DNA of 64,000 bases from Winogradskyella bathintestinalis (GTDB lineage: Bacteria; Bacteroidota; Bacteroidia; Flavobacteriales; Flavobacteriaceae), in NCBI RefSeq assembly GCF_030407435.1, contig NZ_JASDDK010000002.1, positions 124,001 to 188,000 on the forward strand. The letters run 5' to 3'. Both the position numbers and the translations under genes were made by a program. Positions 24,798-33,665 of the stretch are shown one piece after another. Numbering within the stretch: the stretch's first letter is position 1; the number at the start of each line of letters is the position of its first letter. The notes beneath the pieces were generated by a model. That model was not told the DNA's origin. It saw nothing but the letters and a program-made list of their open reading frames with translations, and made no database searches.

Positions 24798-26513
24798 TTA
24801 GGTGTTTTTGATTTTTCCACGTTGAAGTGCCCAATAGGCCGTAATAAAATAAGTTAATGTACAGATGAAGGCATATTTATAAAAGACCTCTCTGTTTTGA
24901 GTGTATATCGTTTCATCTGCACTACCGAATAACACATTACAAGCTAAGGCTACTGTGATGAGTAACGCAACTAAAGAAATGCTTCTTAATACTTTAGTAA
25001 ATATTGAGGTGTCTTTAATAATCACCTGCTCTGTTTCTGCTTGTTGTTCTTGAAATTTTGAGATGTTTATGTTGCGTATCTTTTCTTTTTCTTCCGCTTC
25101 AGTGTATTTGTCTTTAGCGCCATATTTTCCTGCTAAGAGTGTATAAACAATTATGGTGAAAATCCAGGTGGGTATAAATAGGTAAAAGAAGGACATCACA
25201 TCTAAGGCGTTTAGCCCAAACCCGAATGCCAGACCAAGGGCCCAAGAAGCGATTGCAGGTTTGCTCACGGTTAATTGGCGATAATGTAACCAATAGCGTG
25301 TATAACCAATACGAGGGAATATTTGATGTTCAGCAAATACAATCGCTCCGACAGGGACTACTAATAAACCAGCATAAGTAAGTAAGGGTAATATTTGGGA
25401 AAATACAAAAGGAAAACAAGCCACAACCATTGTCACTAAACCAACAGCTATGGTCGTTTTTTTACGCGAATGATTTTTGAATATGGCTTGAGCGGCTAAA
25501 CCTGCACGGTAAAGATTGGCAACCGCAGTGGTCCAACCCGCAACAATAACAATTACAAAACCAGACCATCCTAAGGCATAATAAGCCACATCACCAGGAT
25601 CGAGTTCTACAATAGATTTCCCGATGATAACGGCTGCTCCTGCTCCCATAATTCCGGCAGAAATCCATGCGACATAGTGTCCAAACATCATTCCTGTACT
25701 AGTTGTTAATCCGTAAGATTTCTTTTTCGCAAAACGAAATAAGGCCATGTCTATAAGTCCGAAGTGGGTAATAGTATTGGCAGCCCAAGCAAAACCAATA
25801 ACTTCCGTTAAACCAATACCAGGTTCTCCATCACTGTTAATGCCTGTCCAAATAGATTGATCACCTAAGCTTATAAAGTCGCTCCATCCACCAGGTATGG
25901 TTTTACCTAATACTTCTAGTGATAAGGCTGGTAATAGGACAAAAGCACCACAAATAAACATAACGAATAACCAAGGAGCACAGATTCCCGAAAAATCAGA
26001 GACGGCTTTAAAACCATATATGGCAATAGATACCACAACGGAACCCACAACTAAAACGATTACTATAAACCATAAATTAGTGGGATACCAATTGAGTTGT
26101 GCCGGAATATCAAAAGCAAACCGTACTGCTGTAGCTGAAACGGTGATCATAGCCGCAGAAATCACAGTAAAGATGATAACGTTAGCCCAATTATAGAGCT
26201 TAGTCATGGAATCTCCAGCAATTTTGTTGAGGTAGGTGTATAAGCTTAGTCGCGTGTCAACTGCTATAGGAGATGTAATAAAAGTCCAGCTTAAAACGGC
26301 TAATATGTTTCCTATTAACAAGCCTAATATAATATCTTTGGTTGTGGCTCCTAAAGCTACAAAGGTTGCACCAATAACAAATTCAGTTGCTGCCACATGT
26401 TCAGCGGCATATATACCCGCAAAATGCGTCCAATTGTGCAATTTATTTTTGGCAATTGGTAACTGTTCTGCCTCTAGGTTTTTGAACTGTTGGAAATCAT
26501 TGGATGTGTCCAT
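24798..26513 (-). CDS. NCS1-family permease (purine/cytosine permease-like)
   Basis: 571 residues with about twelve membrane segments followed by a cytosolic tail. The N-terminal segment (NWTHFAGIYAAEHVAATEFVIGA) and the later GxG-rich helices match the nucleobase:cation symporter-1 family. Known members carry purines, cytosine, hydantoin or thiamine precursors. Its position between an outer-membrane protein and mannitol dehydrogenase makes a polyol substrate likely; that would be an unusual role for the family. The stop is 5 bp before the dehydrogenase start. Confidence 0.82.
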   Translation of the reverse strand: MDTSNDFQQFKNLEAEQLPIAKNKLHNWTHFAGIYAAEHVAATEFVIGATFVALGATTKDIILGLLIGNILAVLSWTFITSPIAVDTRLSLYTYLNKIAGDSMTKLYNWANVIIFTVISAAMITVSATAVRFAFDIPAQLNWYPTNLWFIVIVLVVGSVVVSIAIYGFKAVSDFSGICAPWLFVMFICGAFVLLPALSLEVLGKTIPGGWSDFISLGDQSIWTGINSDGEPGIGLTEVIGFAWAANTITHFGLIDMALFRFAKKKSYGLTTSTGMMFGHYVAWISAGIMGAGAAVIIGKSIVELDPGDVAYYALGWSGFVIVIVAGWTTAVANLYRAGLAAQAIFKNHSRKKTTIAVGLVTMVVACFPFVFSQILPLLTYAGLLVVPVGAIVFAEHQIFPRIGYTRYWLHYRQLTVSKPAIASWALGLAFGFGLNALDVMSFFYLFIPTWIFTIIVYTLLAGKYGAKDKYTEAEEKEKIRNINISKFQEQQAETEQVIIKDTSIFTKVLRSISLVALLITVALACNVLFGSADETIYTQNREVFYKYAFICTLTYFITAYWALQRGKIKNT

Positions 26514-26589
26514 AATTTAATGTATTTAAATTAGCCGTTATTGTATATTGTGATATAAGAAGCACTATAAATAGTCCTCATTATTGGGT

Positions 26590-27459
26590 TTAAAAAATTG
26601 TGATATCTAATTGTAATACCGCTTTTTGCTTTTCAGGATTCCACATCGCTGTGACTTCTGCAGGAATTTTCATCTTACCTAAATTGATATTTTTATTTAA
26701 AGCAGCGCCTACATTAACAATGTTGCCTTGGCCCTCTGTATAAAACGTTTTGTCTGTAATAAAAGACCATGCACCACCAACAAAAAGTGATAGTTTATAA
26801 TCGTCTTTCTCCCAAACTTTACTTTTTATTTCAAAATAATGGGTCCAAGAGTTTTCTAAATCACCGTTATCTTGAATTTCATAATCTCCTGCACCACCTC
26901 CAAGTATGGTTGCAAAATATAACGCTGTATGTTTAGAAACATTAAGGCCAAAATTTAAATCTACAAAATTGTAGCCTTGATCTCTATCGTAACTCCAATA
27001 GCGTAATTTATCACCTCTTTCTTCAACGCCTGTAAAATTATTATGTGAAACTGCTTCAATAAAGACATTTTCTGAAAAACGATACTTTGCATATATAGAT
27101 AACTCTTGATAATTAGCACTAACATAGTCACCTGTGTTACTATTTAAAACATCAATAGTGGTTAAGCCAGCTCCGCCCCATAATCCTAAGGTAAATTTTG
27201 TGTTGCGTGAATTATACTCTAAACTTGTTGCAAAAATGGCACCTGGATGGACAACAAACCCATGCCATGTATGCATGTTTTTTATATGAGCATTCATGCT
27301 AAATGGATTATAATCGTCTTGCGTCTCGTCTTCTTGTGCAGCGATTAAATTAACGCTAAAACATAATAAACAGTATAACATTGGTATATAAGGATGACGT
27401 AAGTTTTGCGTGATCTCGTTAATTTTATTTTGGACTAAAATGTTGACTTGTATTTTCAT
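26590..27459 (-). CDS. Outer-membrane beta-barrel protein of the polyol operon
   Basis: 289 residues from the ATG at 27459. A late signal peptide (LYCLLCFSVNLIAA, cleavage near residue 41) is followed by alternating amphipathic strands rich in Tyr, Trp and Asn, with Phe at the C terminus, as expected for an outer-membrane barrel. I recognise no named family. A porin for polyol uptake is a reasonable guess from context. It is the first gene of the operon and its promoter is unusually clear. Confidence 0.7.
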   Translation of the reverse strand: MKIQVNILVQNKINEITQNLRHPYIPMLYCLLCFSVNLIAAQEDETQDDYNPFSMNAHIKNMHTWHGFVVHPGAIFATSLEYNSRNTKFTLGLWGGAGLTTIDVLNSNTGDYVSANYQELSIYAKYRFSENVFIEAVSHNNFTGVEERGDKLRYWSYDRDQGYNFVDLNFGLNVSKHTALYFATILGGGAGDYEIQDNGDLENSWTHYFEIKSKVWEKDDYKLSLFVGGAWSFITDKTFYTEGQGNIVNVGAALNKNINLGKMKIPAEVTAMWNPEKQKAVLQLDITIF

Positions 27460-27514
27460 TTTTTGAAATTTTAATGAATCAAATCTTATAAACGTCATTT
27501 TTACGTTTATTTTT

Positions 27515-27547
27515 CAAATGTATCGTAAAAAAATTATAAAACCCAAA
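27515..27547 (-). promoter_or_regulatory. Consensus promoter of the polyol operon
   Basis: On the minus strand, TTTG at 27547-27544 and TACATTTG at 27522-27515, separated by 21 bp: a full match to the Bacteroidota -33/-7 consensus. Transcription should start near 27508, about 50 bp before the outer-membrane protein gene. Confidence 0.75.
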
Positions 27548-27721
27548 TTAAAACGAAAAAATATGTGTTAAATTACTCATTATCTATACTATATTGATAA
27601 TTTAATGGTAGTTTTGGAATCATAAAAACCCTAAACTATTATTGTATTTATGACGTTTAATATTGTTTTTCATATATTAGACGTCCATAAAACAAAGTGC
27701 TATTACTAATTTAATGAGCTT

Positions 27722-28459
27722 ATGAAACCTGAATTAATATTAAATATATCTGTTGATTGTGTTGTATTTGGATACGATATAAGTACTAAATCTTTAAATG
27801 TTTTATTGATAAAACGGTACTTAGAATCTGAAACTAAAAAAGAGGTTTTGGTTGATGATTATGTATTAACAGGTTATCATGTTTATACTAATGAGACATT
27901 AGATGACACTGCCACACGCGTCTTAAAGGAATTAACAGGTTTAACGGGTCAGTATAAAAAGCAATTTAAAGCCTTTGGCGATCCGGATCGATTACTAAAT
28001 CCGAAAGATTTGATTTGGATAAAAAATGCTGAATTTCATGAAAGAACCACAACGATTGCCTATTATTTTTTATTAAATACCGTAGAAGTCGATTTAAAAA
28101 ATAATACCTCACACGCACAGTGGTTTCCTATAAATGCTTTACCTGAATTGGGATTTGATCATAAACAAATTATACTAGAAGCTTATGAAGACCTCAAAGG
28201 AAAATGTTTGTCTGAGCCTATTATATTTGAATTGCTACCCGATAAGTTTACCATAAATGAGGTTCAGGACTTATATCAGTCTATATTAGGAATCGCGATT
28301 GACAATCGGAATTTTAGACGCAAATTGATTAACAAGAAATACATTATTGCACTGGACGAAAAACAAGTTGGTGTATCCAAAAAACCTGCACAGCTTTATA
28401 TGTTTAGTAAAGAGGTCTATGATAAGGTATTTCAAAAGAATTATTTGATAAGTATTTAA
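27722..28459 (+). CDS. NrtR-like Nudix/winged-helix transcriptional regulator
   Basis: 245 residues. Residues 1-150 form a Nudix fold and residues 155-245 a winged helix (LLPDKFTINEVQDLYQ ... NFRRKLINKKYI), the NrtR layout. The Nudix box is degraded: the REUxEExGU core reads RVLKELTGL, losing two catalytic acidic residues, so it is likely a ligand sensor rather than an enzyme. In Bacteroidota such proteins regulate sugar operons (AraR is one). It is divergent from the polyol operon, which is its probable target. Confidence 0.85.
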   Translation: MKPELILNISVDCVVFGYDISTKSLNVLLIKRYLESETKKEVLVDDYVLTGYHVYTNETLDDTATRVLKELTGLTGQYKKQFKAFGDPDRLLNPKDLIWIKNAEFHERTTTIAYYFLLNTVEVDLKNNTSHAQWFPINALPELGFDHKQIILEAYEDLKGKCLSEPIIFELLPDKFTINEVQDLYQSILGIAIDNRNFRRKLINKKYIIALDEKQVGVSKKPAQLYMFSKEVYDKVFQKNYLISI

Positions 28460-28904
28460 TCGGTCTTTTCAGCGCTAAAACATAAAACAATTCAATTGTA
28501 TTATGGTAGAAAATGTTGTTAAGTAAGTAATACTTAGTTTTCATTTAACCTATTCAATACCTCTAGTCCTTTTGTAGATACCAACCGATGTATAAATATA
28601 ATTCTTTCGATGAAAAGCGCTAAACCGTCTAAAGTTGCTTTTCTATAATTGGATCGCAGATGGTTTTCAGTCCGTAAAGTTGCAATTAACGCCACTCAGA
28701 AAATTATGACACTTTAAATAGTTTAATTAAAGAATAATAATCTACTACAATTAATATAACGTACGTTTCAATACATGTTAAGAATACTTAAGACATTTAC
28801 CGGTCTTTAATTAATACCGAAGTGCATGACATAACATTAAAGCTTTGTTAAAAAAAGAATGAACGTTCATTTTTATATTAAATTTGCATAAGAATTATAA
28901 AATA
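28460..28904. other. Intergenic region, 445 bp
   Basis: Between the Nudix regulator and the TetR gene. It holds no convincing gene. A 53-codon minus-strand open frame at 28534-28695 may be a remnant but has no supporting start signal. The TetR promoter is at the right end. Confidence 0.5.
28858..28886 (+). promoter_or_regulatory. TetR operator and -7 box
   Basis: AATGAAC-GTTCATT (28858-28871, perfect 14-bp palindrome) is followed 7 bp later by TAAATTTG (28879-28886), a full -7 match. A repressor bound here would cover the -10 to -30 region. The TetR gene starts 18 bp after the box, so autoregulation is likely. Confidence 0.75.
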
Positions 28905-29489
28905 ATGACAAAACTTCAGAAAAGCATAGATAAACGAAACGCATTAATTAAAGCGACAATTGAGTTGGTAAATAACAACGGATTTCACGCGACACCCATG
29001 AGTAAAATAGCTAAAATGGCTAAAGTATCTCCTGCAACGATTTATCTCTATTTTGAAAACAAGAAAGACCTTTTAAATAAGACTTATGTTGAAGTTAAAA
29101 CAGCGTATACCAATTATGCTTTTGCGACCTACGCCGACGATATGTCTGTAAAAGAAGGTTTTGAGCTGATTTGGAAACGTATTGCAGAGTTTAAACTTAA
29201 TGAATGTGAAAACGCTTTATTTCTAGCGCAATGCGATAACACCCCAATTATTGACGAGCCGAGTAGACTTGAAGGTATAAAACATTTGCAACCTCTACTC
29301 GATCTTTGGGAACGTGGTAAACAAGAAGGTACAATTAAACGGGTATCCGATTATATCTTGTATGCTTACTCCATAAATCCATTATCGTTTTTAATAATAT
29401 CGCAAAACAGAGGAGCTTTTACATTAAACAAATCGCACATTGATGAAGCCTTTAATTCTGCCTGGAACAGTATAAAAGTACATAAGTAG
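28905..29489 (+). CDS. TetR-family regulator of the reductase operon
   Basis: 194 residues from the ATG at 28905. The N-terminal helix-turn-helix (IKATIELVNNNGFHATPMSK ... SPATIYLYFENKKDLLNKTY) is typical of AcrR-type regulators; a helical ligand domain follows. It is the first gene of a five-gene plus-strand operon, with a 1-bp gap to the next gene, and has a perfect palindromic operator over its own promoter. Confidence 0.92.
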   Translation: MTKLQKSIDKRNALIKATIELVNNNGFHATPMSKIAKMAKVSPATIYLYFENKKDLLNKTYVEVKTAYTNYAFATYADDMSVKEGFELIWKRIAEFKLNECENALFLAQCDNTPIIDEPSRLEGIKHLQPLLDLWERGKQEGTIKRVSDYILYAYSINPLSFLIISQNRGAFTLNKSHIDEAFNSAWNSIKVHK

Positions 29490-29490
29490 T

Positions 29491-30156
29491 ATGAAAAAGA
29501 CCGTTATTATATTAGGTGCTTCAGGCTTAACTGGAGGATTATTGTTAAAACAATTAATTACAGATGAGCGCTACGCCAGTATAAAGATTTTTGCACGTTC
29601 TAAAATAGAAGGTTTACCAAATAAAGTTACACAATATATTGGAGATTTATTACACTTAGAACAATTTAAAGCCGATTTTACAGCGGATGAAGTATTTTGT
29701 TGTATTGGTACAACCAAATCAAAAACTCCAGAAAAAGACCTCTACAGAAAAATAGATTATGGTATTCCGGTATCAGCCGCAAAACTTGCTAAAGAAAATG
29801 GCATTCATACATTTTTAGTGATTTCAGCATTAGGTGCAAATGCCGATAGCAGTTTGTTTTATAATAAGACGAAAGGCGAAATGGAACGTGATGTGCTGCA
29901 ATTGGGTATCGAAAATACTTACATCTTACAACCCTCTTTAATTGGTGGAGATCGCGAAGAGAGTCGCACAATAGAAGACATTGGTAAAGCAATATTTAAA
30001 ACAATTGAACCTTTATTCTTCGGGAAATTAAAACAATACAAAATCACGGATCCTAAACATTTGGCTAAGGCCATGATATTTTTAGCCAATAACACAGATC
30101 GCTCTGAAGTTTTTGTTACTTCAAATGACATAAAAAATATTACTCAAAAAAACTAA
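29491..30156 (+). CDS. NAD(P)-binding atypical short-chain dehydrogenase/epimerase (NmrA/TIP30-like)
   Basis: 221 residues. The N-terminal dinucleotide site GASGLTGGLLLKQL (9-22) is followed by FARSK, a GDLLH loop and CCIGTTKSK, as in TIP30/NmrA-type proteins. A Tyr-Lys pair (YNKTKGEMER, near 129-138) could be catalytic. It may reduce a small carbonyl or act as a redox sensor. It is co-transcribed with the TetR gene and a nitroreductase. Confidence 0.78.
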   Translation: MKKTVIILGASGLTGGLLLKQLITDERYASIKIFARSKIEGLPNKVTQYIGDLLHLEQFKADFTADEVFCCIGTTKSKTPEKDLYRKIDYGIPVSAAKLAKENGIHTFLVISALGANADSSLFYNKTKGEMERDVLQLGIENTYILQPSLIGGDREESRTIEDIGKAIFKTIEPLFFGKLKQYKITDPKHLAKAMIFLANNTDRSEVFVTSNDIKNITQKN

Positions 30157-30162
30157 AATTAA

Positions 30163-30795
30163 ATGGAATTATTAGAAAAATTAAATTGGAGATACGCTGC
30201 CAAAGCTATGAATGGCGAAAAAGTATCTGAGGATAAAATTGAACGTATTTTAGAAGCTGCACGGCTAGCTCCTACGTCATCTGGCTTGCAACCTTTTGAA
30301 ATTTTTGTAGTTAAAAATCAAGAGGTAAAAGAGCAAATTAAACCCGTGGCTTGGAATCAGTCTGTAATTACGGATTGTTCGCATTTATTAGTTTTCGCAG
30401 CTTGGGATCATTATACACCAGAACGTATCAACTACATGTTCGATTTAACAAATGAGATTCGCGGATTTAAAAATGAAGGTTGGGAGAATTATCGACAAAT
30501 GTTATTAGGTATGTATCCTACAAAAGATCCAGAAGAAAATTTTATTCACGCATCAAAACAAGCTTATATTGCTTTTACCGAAGCTTTAACGGCTGCTGCC
30601 TTTGAAGCTGTAGATGCAACACCATTAGAAGGTTTTGAGCCAGATGCTGTAGATGAAATTTTAGGTTTACGCGAAAAAGGCTTAAGAAGTGCCGTTTTAT
30701 TACCTCTTGGTTATAGAAAAACAAATGAAGATTGGTTAGTAAATCTGCAAAAGGTTAGAAAACCTATGGAGGATTTAGTAACAGTTATTGAATAA
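30163..30795 (+). CDS. Nitroreductase-family protein (NfsB-like)
   Basis: 210 residues. The FMN-binding fold is indicated by RYAAKAM (10-16), ARLAPTSSGLQPFEIFVV (34-51) and LREKGLRSAVLLPLGYR near the end. It would reduce nitro compounds, quinones or other electrophiles with NAD(P)H in the cytoplasm. It sits 6 bp after the preceding gene in an operon with an aldehyde reductase and a DJ-1 family lipoprotein, which suggests defence against reactive electrophiles. Confidence 0.9.
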   Translation: MELLEKLNWRYAAKAMNGEKVSEDKIERILEAARLAPTSSGLQPFEIFVVKNQEVKEQIKPVAWNQSVITDCSHLLVFAAWDHYTPERINYMFDLTNEIRGFKNEGWENYRQMLLGMYPTKDPEENFIHASKQAYIAFTEALTAAAFEAVDATPLEGFEPDAVDEILGLREKGLRSAVLLPLGYRKTNEDWLVNLQKVRKPMEDLVTVIE

Positions 30796-30826
30796 AGGAT
30801 TTAATAGAAATACAAAAAAAATAAAA

Positions 30827-31984
30827 ATGAACAATTTTGAATTTAAAAACCCAACCAAGATTATTTTTGGAAAGGATACTATAGAAAAGTTAAAAGAAGA
30901 AATCCCTACTGATGCTAAAGTTCTGTTACTTTATGGAGGTGGAAGTATTAAGAAAAACGGTATTTATGACCAAGTAAAAACAGCTTTGACCGATATCGAT
31001 GTTACTGAGTTTGGAGGTATTCCTGCAAATCCGGAGTATGCTACTTTGATGGATGCATTAGAAGTAATTAAAACTAAAAATATTACCTATTTATTAGCCG
31101 TTGGTGGAGGATCTGTAATTGATGGTACCAAATTTTTATCGGCAGCAGCAGTTTACGATGGTGACACTCCATGGGATATATTAACGAAAAACATTAGAAC
31201 AGAAAAAGGATTGCCTTTTGGTACAGTGCTAACATTGCCAGCAACAGGATCTGAAATGAATTCTGGAGCTGTTATTACACGCGAAGAAACTAAGGAAAAA
31301 TTAGCCATGGGTGGACCAGGATTATTTCCTGTTTTTTCAATTTTAGATCCACAAGTCATTACATCAATTCCACAACGCCAACTAGCTAATGGTTTAACCG
31401 ATGCTTTTACACATGTTTTAGAGCAATACATGACGTATCCTATTGGTGCAATTTTACAAGATCGATTTGCAGAAAGTATTCTACAAACTTTAGTAGAGGT
31501 TGCTCCAACGGTATTAAAAGATCCCACAAATTATCAAGCCGCTTCAAATTTTATGTGGAGTTGTACTATGGCTTTAAACGGATTAATTCAAAAAGGTGTT
31601 CCTGGAGATTGGGCAATACACATGATGGGACACGAGCTAACGGCTTTGTTCGGTATAGATCACGCCCGTACTTTAGCTATAATGACACCAAGCCATTATA
31701 AATATAATTTTGAATCTAAGAAGGAAAAATTAGCGCAGTATGGCGAGCGTATTTGGAATATATCCGAAGGAAGTACAGACGATAAGGCTTATGAAGCTAT
31801 TGCTAAAACTGAAGCATTTTTCCATGAATTAGGTATTGACACTAAATTGTCTGATTACACAACAGACTATGAAGGCACCGCTGAAGAAGTTGCAAAACGT
31901 TTTAAAGCACGTGACTGGAAATTAGGCGAACGTCAGGCATTAATGCCAGAAGACGCCGAGAAAATAGTAAAGATGGCTTACTAA
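30827..31984 (+). CDS. yqhD: Iron-dependent alcohol dehydrogenase, YqhD-like aldehyde reductase
   Basis: 385 residues from the ATG at 30827 (E. coli YqhD is 387). The group III alcohol dehydrogenase motifs are visible: GGGSVIDGTKF near 93-103, LPATGSEMNSGAVIT and the metal ligands in HVLEQY and MGHELTALFGIDHARTLAI. It reduces short-chain aldehydes with NADPH. Together with the nitroreductase and the DJ-1-like protein it forms an aldehyde or electrophile detoxification operon. Confidence 0.9.
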   Translation: MNNFEFKNPTKIIFGKDTIEKLKEEIPTDAKVLLLYGGGSIKKNGIYDQVKTALTDIDVTEFGGIPANPEYATLMDALEVIKTKNITYLLAVGGGSVIDGTKFLSAAAVYDGDTPWDILTKNIRTEKGLPFGTVLTLPATGSEMNSGAVITREETKEKLAMGGPGLFPVFSILDPQVITSIPQRQLANGLTDAFTHVLEQYMTYPIGAILQDRFAESILQTLVEVAPTVLKDPTNYQAASNFMWSCTMALNGLIQKGVPGDWAIHMMGHELTALFGIDHARTLAIMTPSHYKYNFESKKEKLAQYGERIWNISEGSTDDKAYEAIAKTEAFFHELGIDTKLSDYTTDYEGTAEEVAKRFKARDWKLGERQALMPEDAEKIVKMAY

Positions 31985-32000
31985 GTATACTGGTTACAAA

Positions 32001-32055
32001 GAGTGTAGTCGGAATGCTATAATAGCAAAAATTTCTAAGGTTTTCGGCTGCACTC
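32001..32055. repeat. REP-like palindromic element
   Basis: GAGTGTAGTCGGAA at 32001-32014 and TTTCGGCTGCACTC at 32042-32055 are imperfect inverted arms. They resemble the core GAGCGCAGTCGAAA found inside the CusA gene at 58411-58440. The element sits between the alcohol dehydrogenase and the next gene of the operon. Confidence 0.6.
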
Positions 32056-32059
32056 TTAT

Positions 32060-32899
32060 GTGATCAAATTATTCAAATACAAAATTATTGTAGTGACATT
32101 AATAAAAACTGTGGCCATTGTGCTAACAACATTTACAGCATTAAGTTGTAAAGACCGACCAAACAACAAACCTTCTGGAATCGTTTCAGAAGAAAAAATA
32201 GAATCTAAAAAACAAGAAAATATGAACGTACTATTTGTATTAACATCTCACGATAAATTAGGAGATACAGGAAAAAAAACAGGATTTTGGGTTGAAGAAT
32301 TCGCAAATCCATATTACACATTATTAGATAAAGGAGCAACAATAACGATTGCGACTCCTAATGGTGGTGCTGCACCAATAGATCCAAGCAGCGATTCCCC
32401 AGATGCCGCTACAGATGATACTGAGCGTTATAACAAAGATGAAAAAACTAAAGCTTTAATTGCTAACACACACAAATTAGCAAATATTAACGCTAATGAT
32501 TTTGATGCCGTATTTTATCCAGGTGGTCATGGGCCATTGTGGGATTTAGCCAATGATAAAACTTCTATTGCTTTAATTGAAAAATTTAACGCTCAAAATA
32601 AACCTATTGCATTTGTATGTCATGCACCGGCCGCTTTAAAAGATGTTAAAGGAACCAATGGAGAACCTTTAGTTAGAGGTAAAAAGGTGACAGGTTTTAC
32701 AAATACTGAAGAGGATGCTGTCGGATTAACTGAGGTTGTTCCATTTTTGGTTGAAGATATGCTAAATAACAATGGTGGAATCTACTCTAAAAAAGACGAT
32801 TGGGCAGCGTATGCTATTCAGGATGGTAATTTAATTACTGGCCAAAATCCAGCCTCTTCTGAATTAGTAGCTGAAAAATTATTAGAGAGTTTGAAGTAA
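32060..32899 (+). CDS. DJ-1/PfpI-family (Hsp31-like) lipoprotein
   Basis: 279 residues. The start is a GTG at 32060; the hydrophobic segment and lipobox TALSC (Cys near residue 30) then make it a lipoprotein. The DJ-1/PfpI domain follows from about residue 55: WVEEFANPYY, a GGHGPLWD elbow and VCHAPAAL with the catalytic Cys. Hsp31-type members act as glyoxalases or chaperones for carbonyl-damaged proteins. A cytoplasmic form beginning at a later ATG is possible. It ends the reductase operon before a strong terminator. Confidence 0.85.
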   Translation: MIKLFKYKIIVVTLIKTVAIVLTTFTALSCKDRPNNKPSGIVSEEKIESKKQENMNVLFVLTSHDKLGDTGKKTGFWVEEFANPYYTLLDKGATITIATPNGGAAPIDPSSDSPDAATDDTERYNKDEKTKALIANTHKLANINANDFDAVFYPGGHGPLWDLANDKTSIALIEKFNAQNKPIAFVCHAPAALKDVKGTNGEPLVRGKKVTGFTNTEEDAVGLTEVVPFLVEDMLNNNGGIYSKKDDWAAYAIQDGNLITGQNPASSELVAEKLLESLK

Positions 32900-32914
32900 T
32901 TTTAGACACCCCCT

Positions 32915-32948
32915 AAAAAAAGGTTTCCAAATTGGAAACCTTTTTTTT
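32915..32948 (+). terminator. Rho-independent terminator after the reductase operon
   Basis: AAGGTTTCCAA-A-TTGGAAACCTT with an A-tract before and eight T residues after, 16 bp past the stop codon. It is the strongest terminator in the window. Confidence 0.92.
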
Positions 32949-33322
32949 AACAATTCTTAAATTTAGAATTGTCTTTCTTATGGTTGGTTTAAGATAATTT
33001 GAAGTACATTATGACTATCGAAGGCTCAGAAGTTAAAATATGCTTTATCCAAAAATTAAAAAGCTAGAAATTAAATACCATATTTAAAGCCGAAAATATA
33101 TCACTTTTAGTCATGGCATTAGAACCTGCAACAAAAAATATAATACAACATGTTAACTATTATCTTTATCCGTATTACATGTTATTTCTTTGCATTTTTC
33201 TGAAGTCTAAATGCTTAAACTTTTATTTTATTTATTGAGTTTATTCAAAAAATATGGACTTTCCTAATTCATAAATCTGAATATAAAAATTCACAATAAG
33301 TCGGCTTCGCACACGCTTCTTA
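32949..33322. other. AT-rich gap without recognisable gene
   Basis: About 370 bp after the terminator. No ORF of convincing composition on either strand; AT-rich. The next segment holds decayed coding sequence. Confidence 0.45.
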
Positions 33323-33505
33323 AAAATCAATTGAATTTACAGGCAGTTCTTTTTGCATACGATTAAATCAATTTATAAATGCTTGTCGACCGTCTGCGGT
33401 CATTGGATTGAGTTGTACATATTCTTCTCCAACATACAGTGTTACAGCTTTTGTTGGATTGCTTTCGTAGGCCATTTTGTAAAAAGCAATGGTGTTTTTT
33501 ATATT
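33323..33505 (-). pseudogene. Decayed SnoaL-like (NTF2-fold) protein fragment
   Basis: On the minus strand the frame reads TIAFYKMAYESNPTKAV, then a block ending GEEYVQLNPMTADGRQAFIN, a TGA, FNRMQKELPVNSIDF and a TAA. This resembles the N-terminal half of SnoaL-like polyketide cyclase/ester cyclase proteins. It has an in-frame TGA at 33368-33370 and another stop upstream at 33506-33508. The coding likeness continues weakly after a possible frameshift to about 33260. Confidence 0.6.
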
Positions 33506-33533
33506 TTATTCATTATCCTTAAATTATTAAATA

Positions 33534-33665
33534 TTAGATTTTACTTCTATTGTGGTCTATAATTTCGGTTATATGAGATGCGACACTTTCAATGGTTAAA
33601 ATTTCAAAACCACTATTTTCTGGTTTTTAAAAATAGAAAACAATGTGTGGCACGACTTTTTGCAT
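33534..33665 (-). pseudogene. Possible remnant gene overlapping the antiporter stop
   Basis: An ATG at 33665 overlaps the antiporter stop codon (TGATG) and starts MQKVVPHIVFYF, then a TAA; the same frame continues with KPENSGFEILTIESVASHIT and ends NRSKI at a TAA at 33534. Translational coupling and protein-like composition suggest a former small gene ruined by one stop. No family recognised. Confidence 0.35.

Noticed and set aside
27579..27601. Weak inverted repeat ATTATC-N11-GATAAT as NrtR operator
   Set aside because: Short arms in a very AT-rich region; could be chance. Not called as an operator.
28534..28695. 53-codon minus-strand frame ending LEVLNRLNEN
   Set aside because: Protein-like composition but no start context, no family and a stop directly upstream; may be a remnant, not called.
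31153..31527. 124-codon open frame on the minus strand
   Set aside because: Antisense to the YqhD-like gene and without a recognisable domain or promoter.
33353..33562. 69-codon plus-strand frame
   Set aside because: It is antisense to the SnoaL-like remnant and shows no domain.
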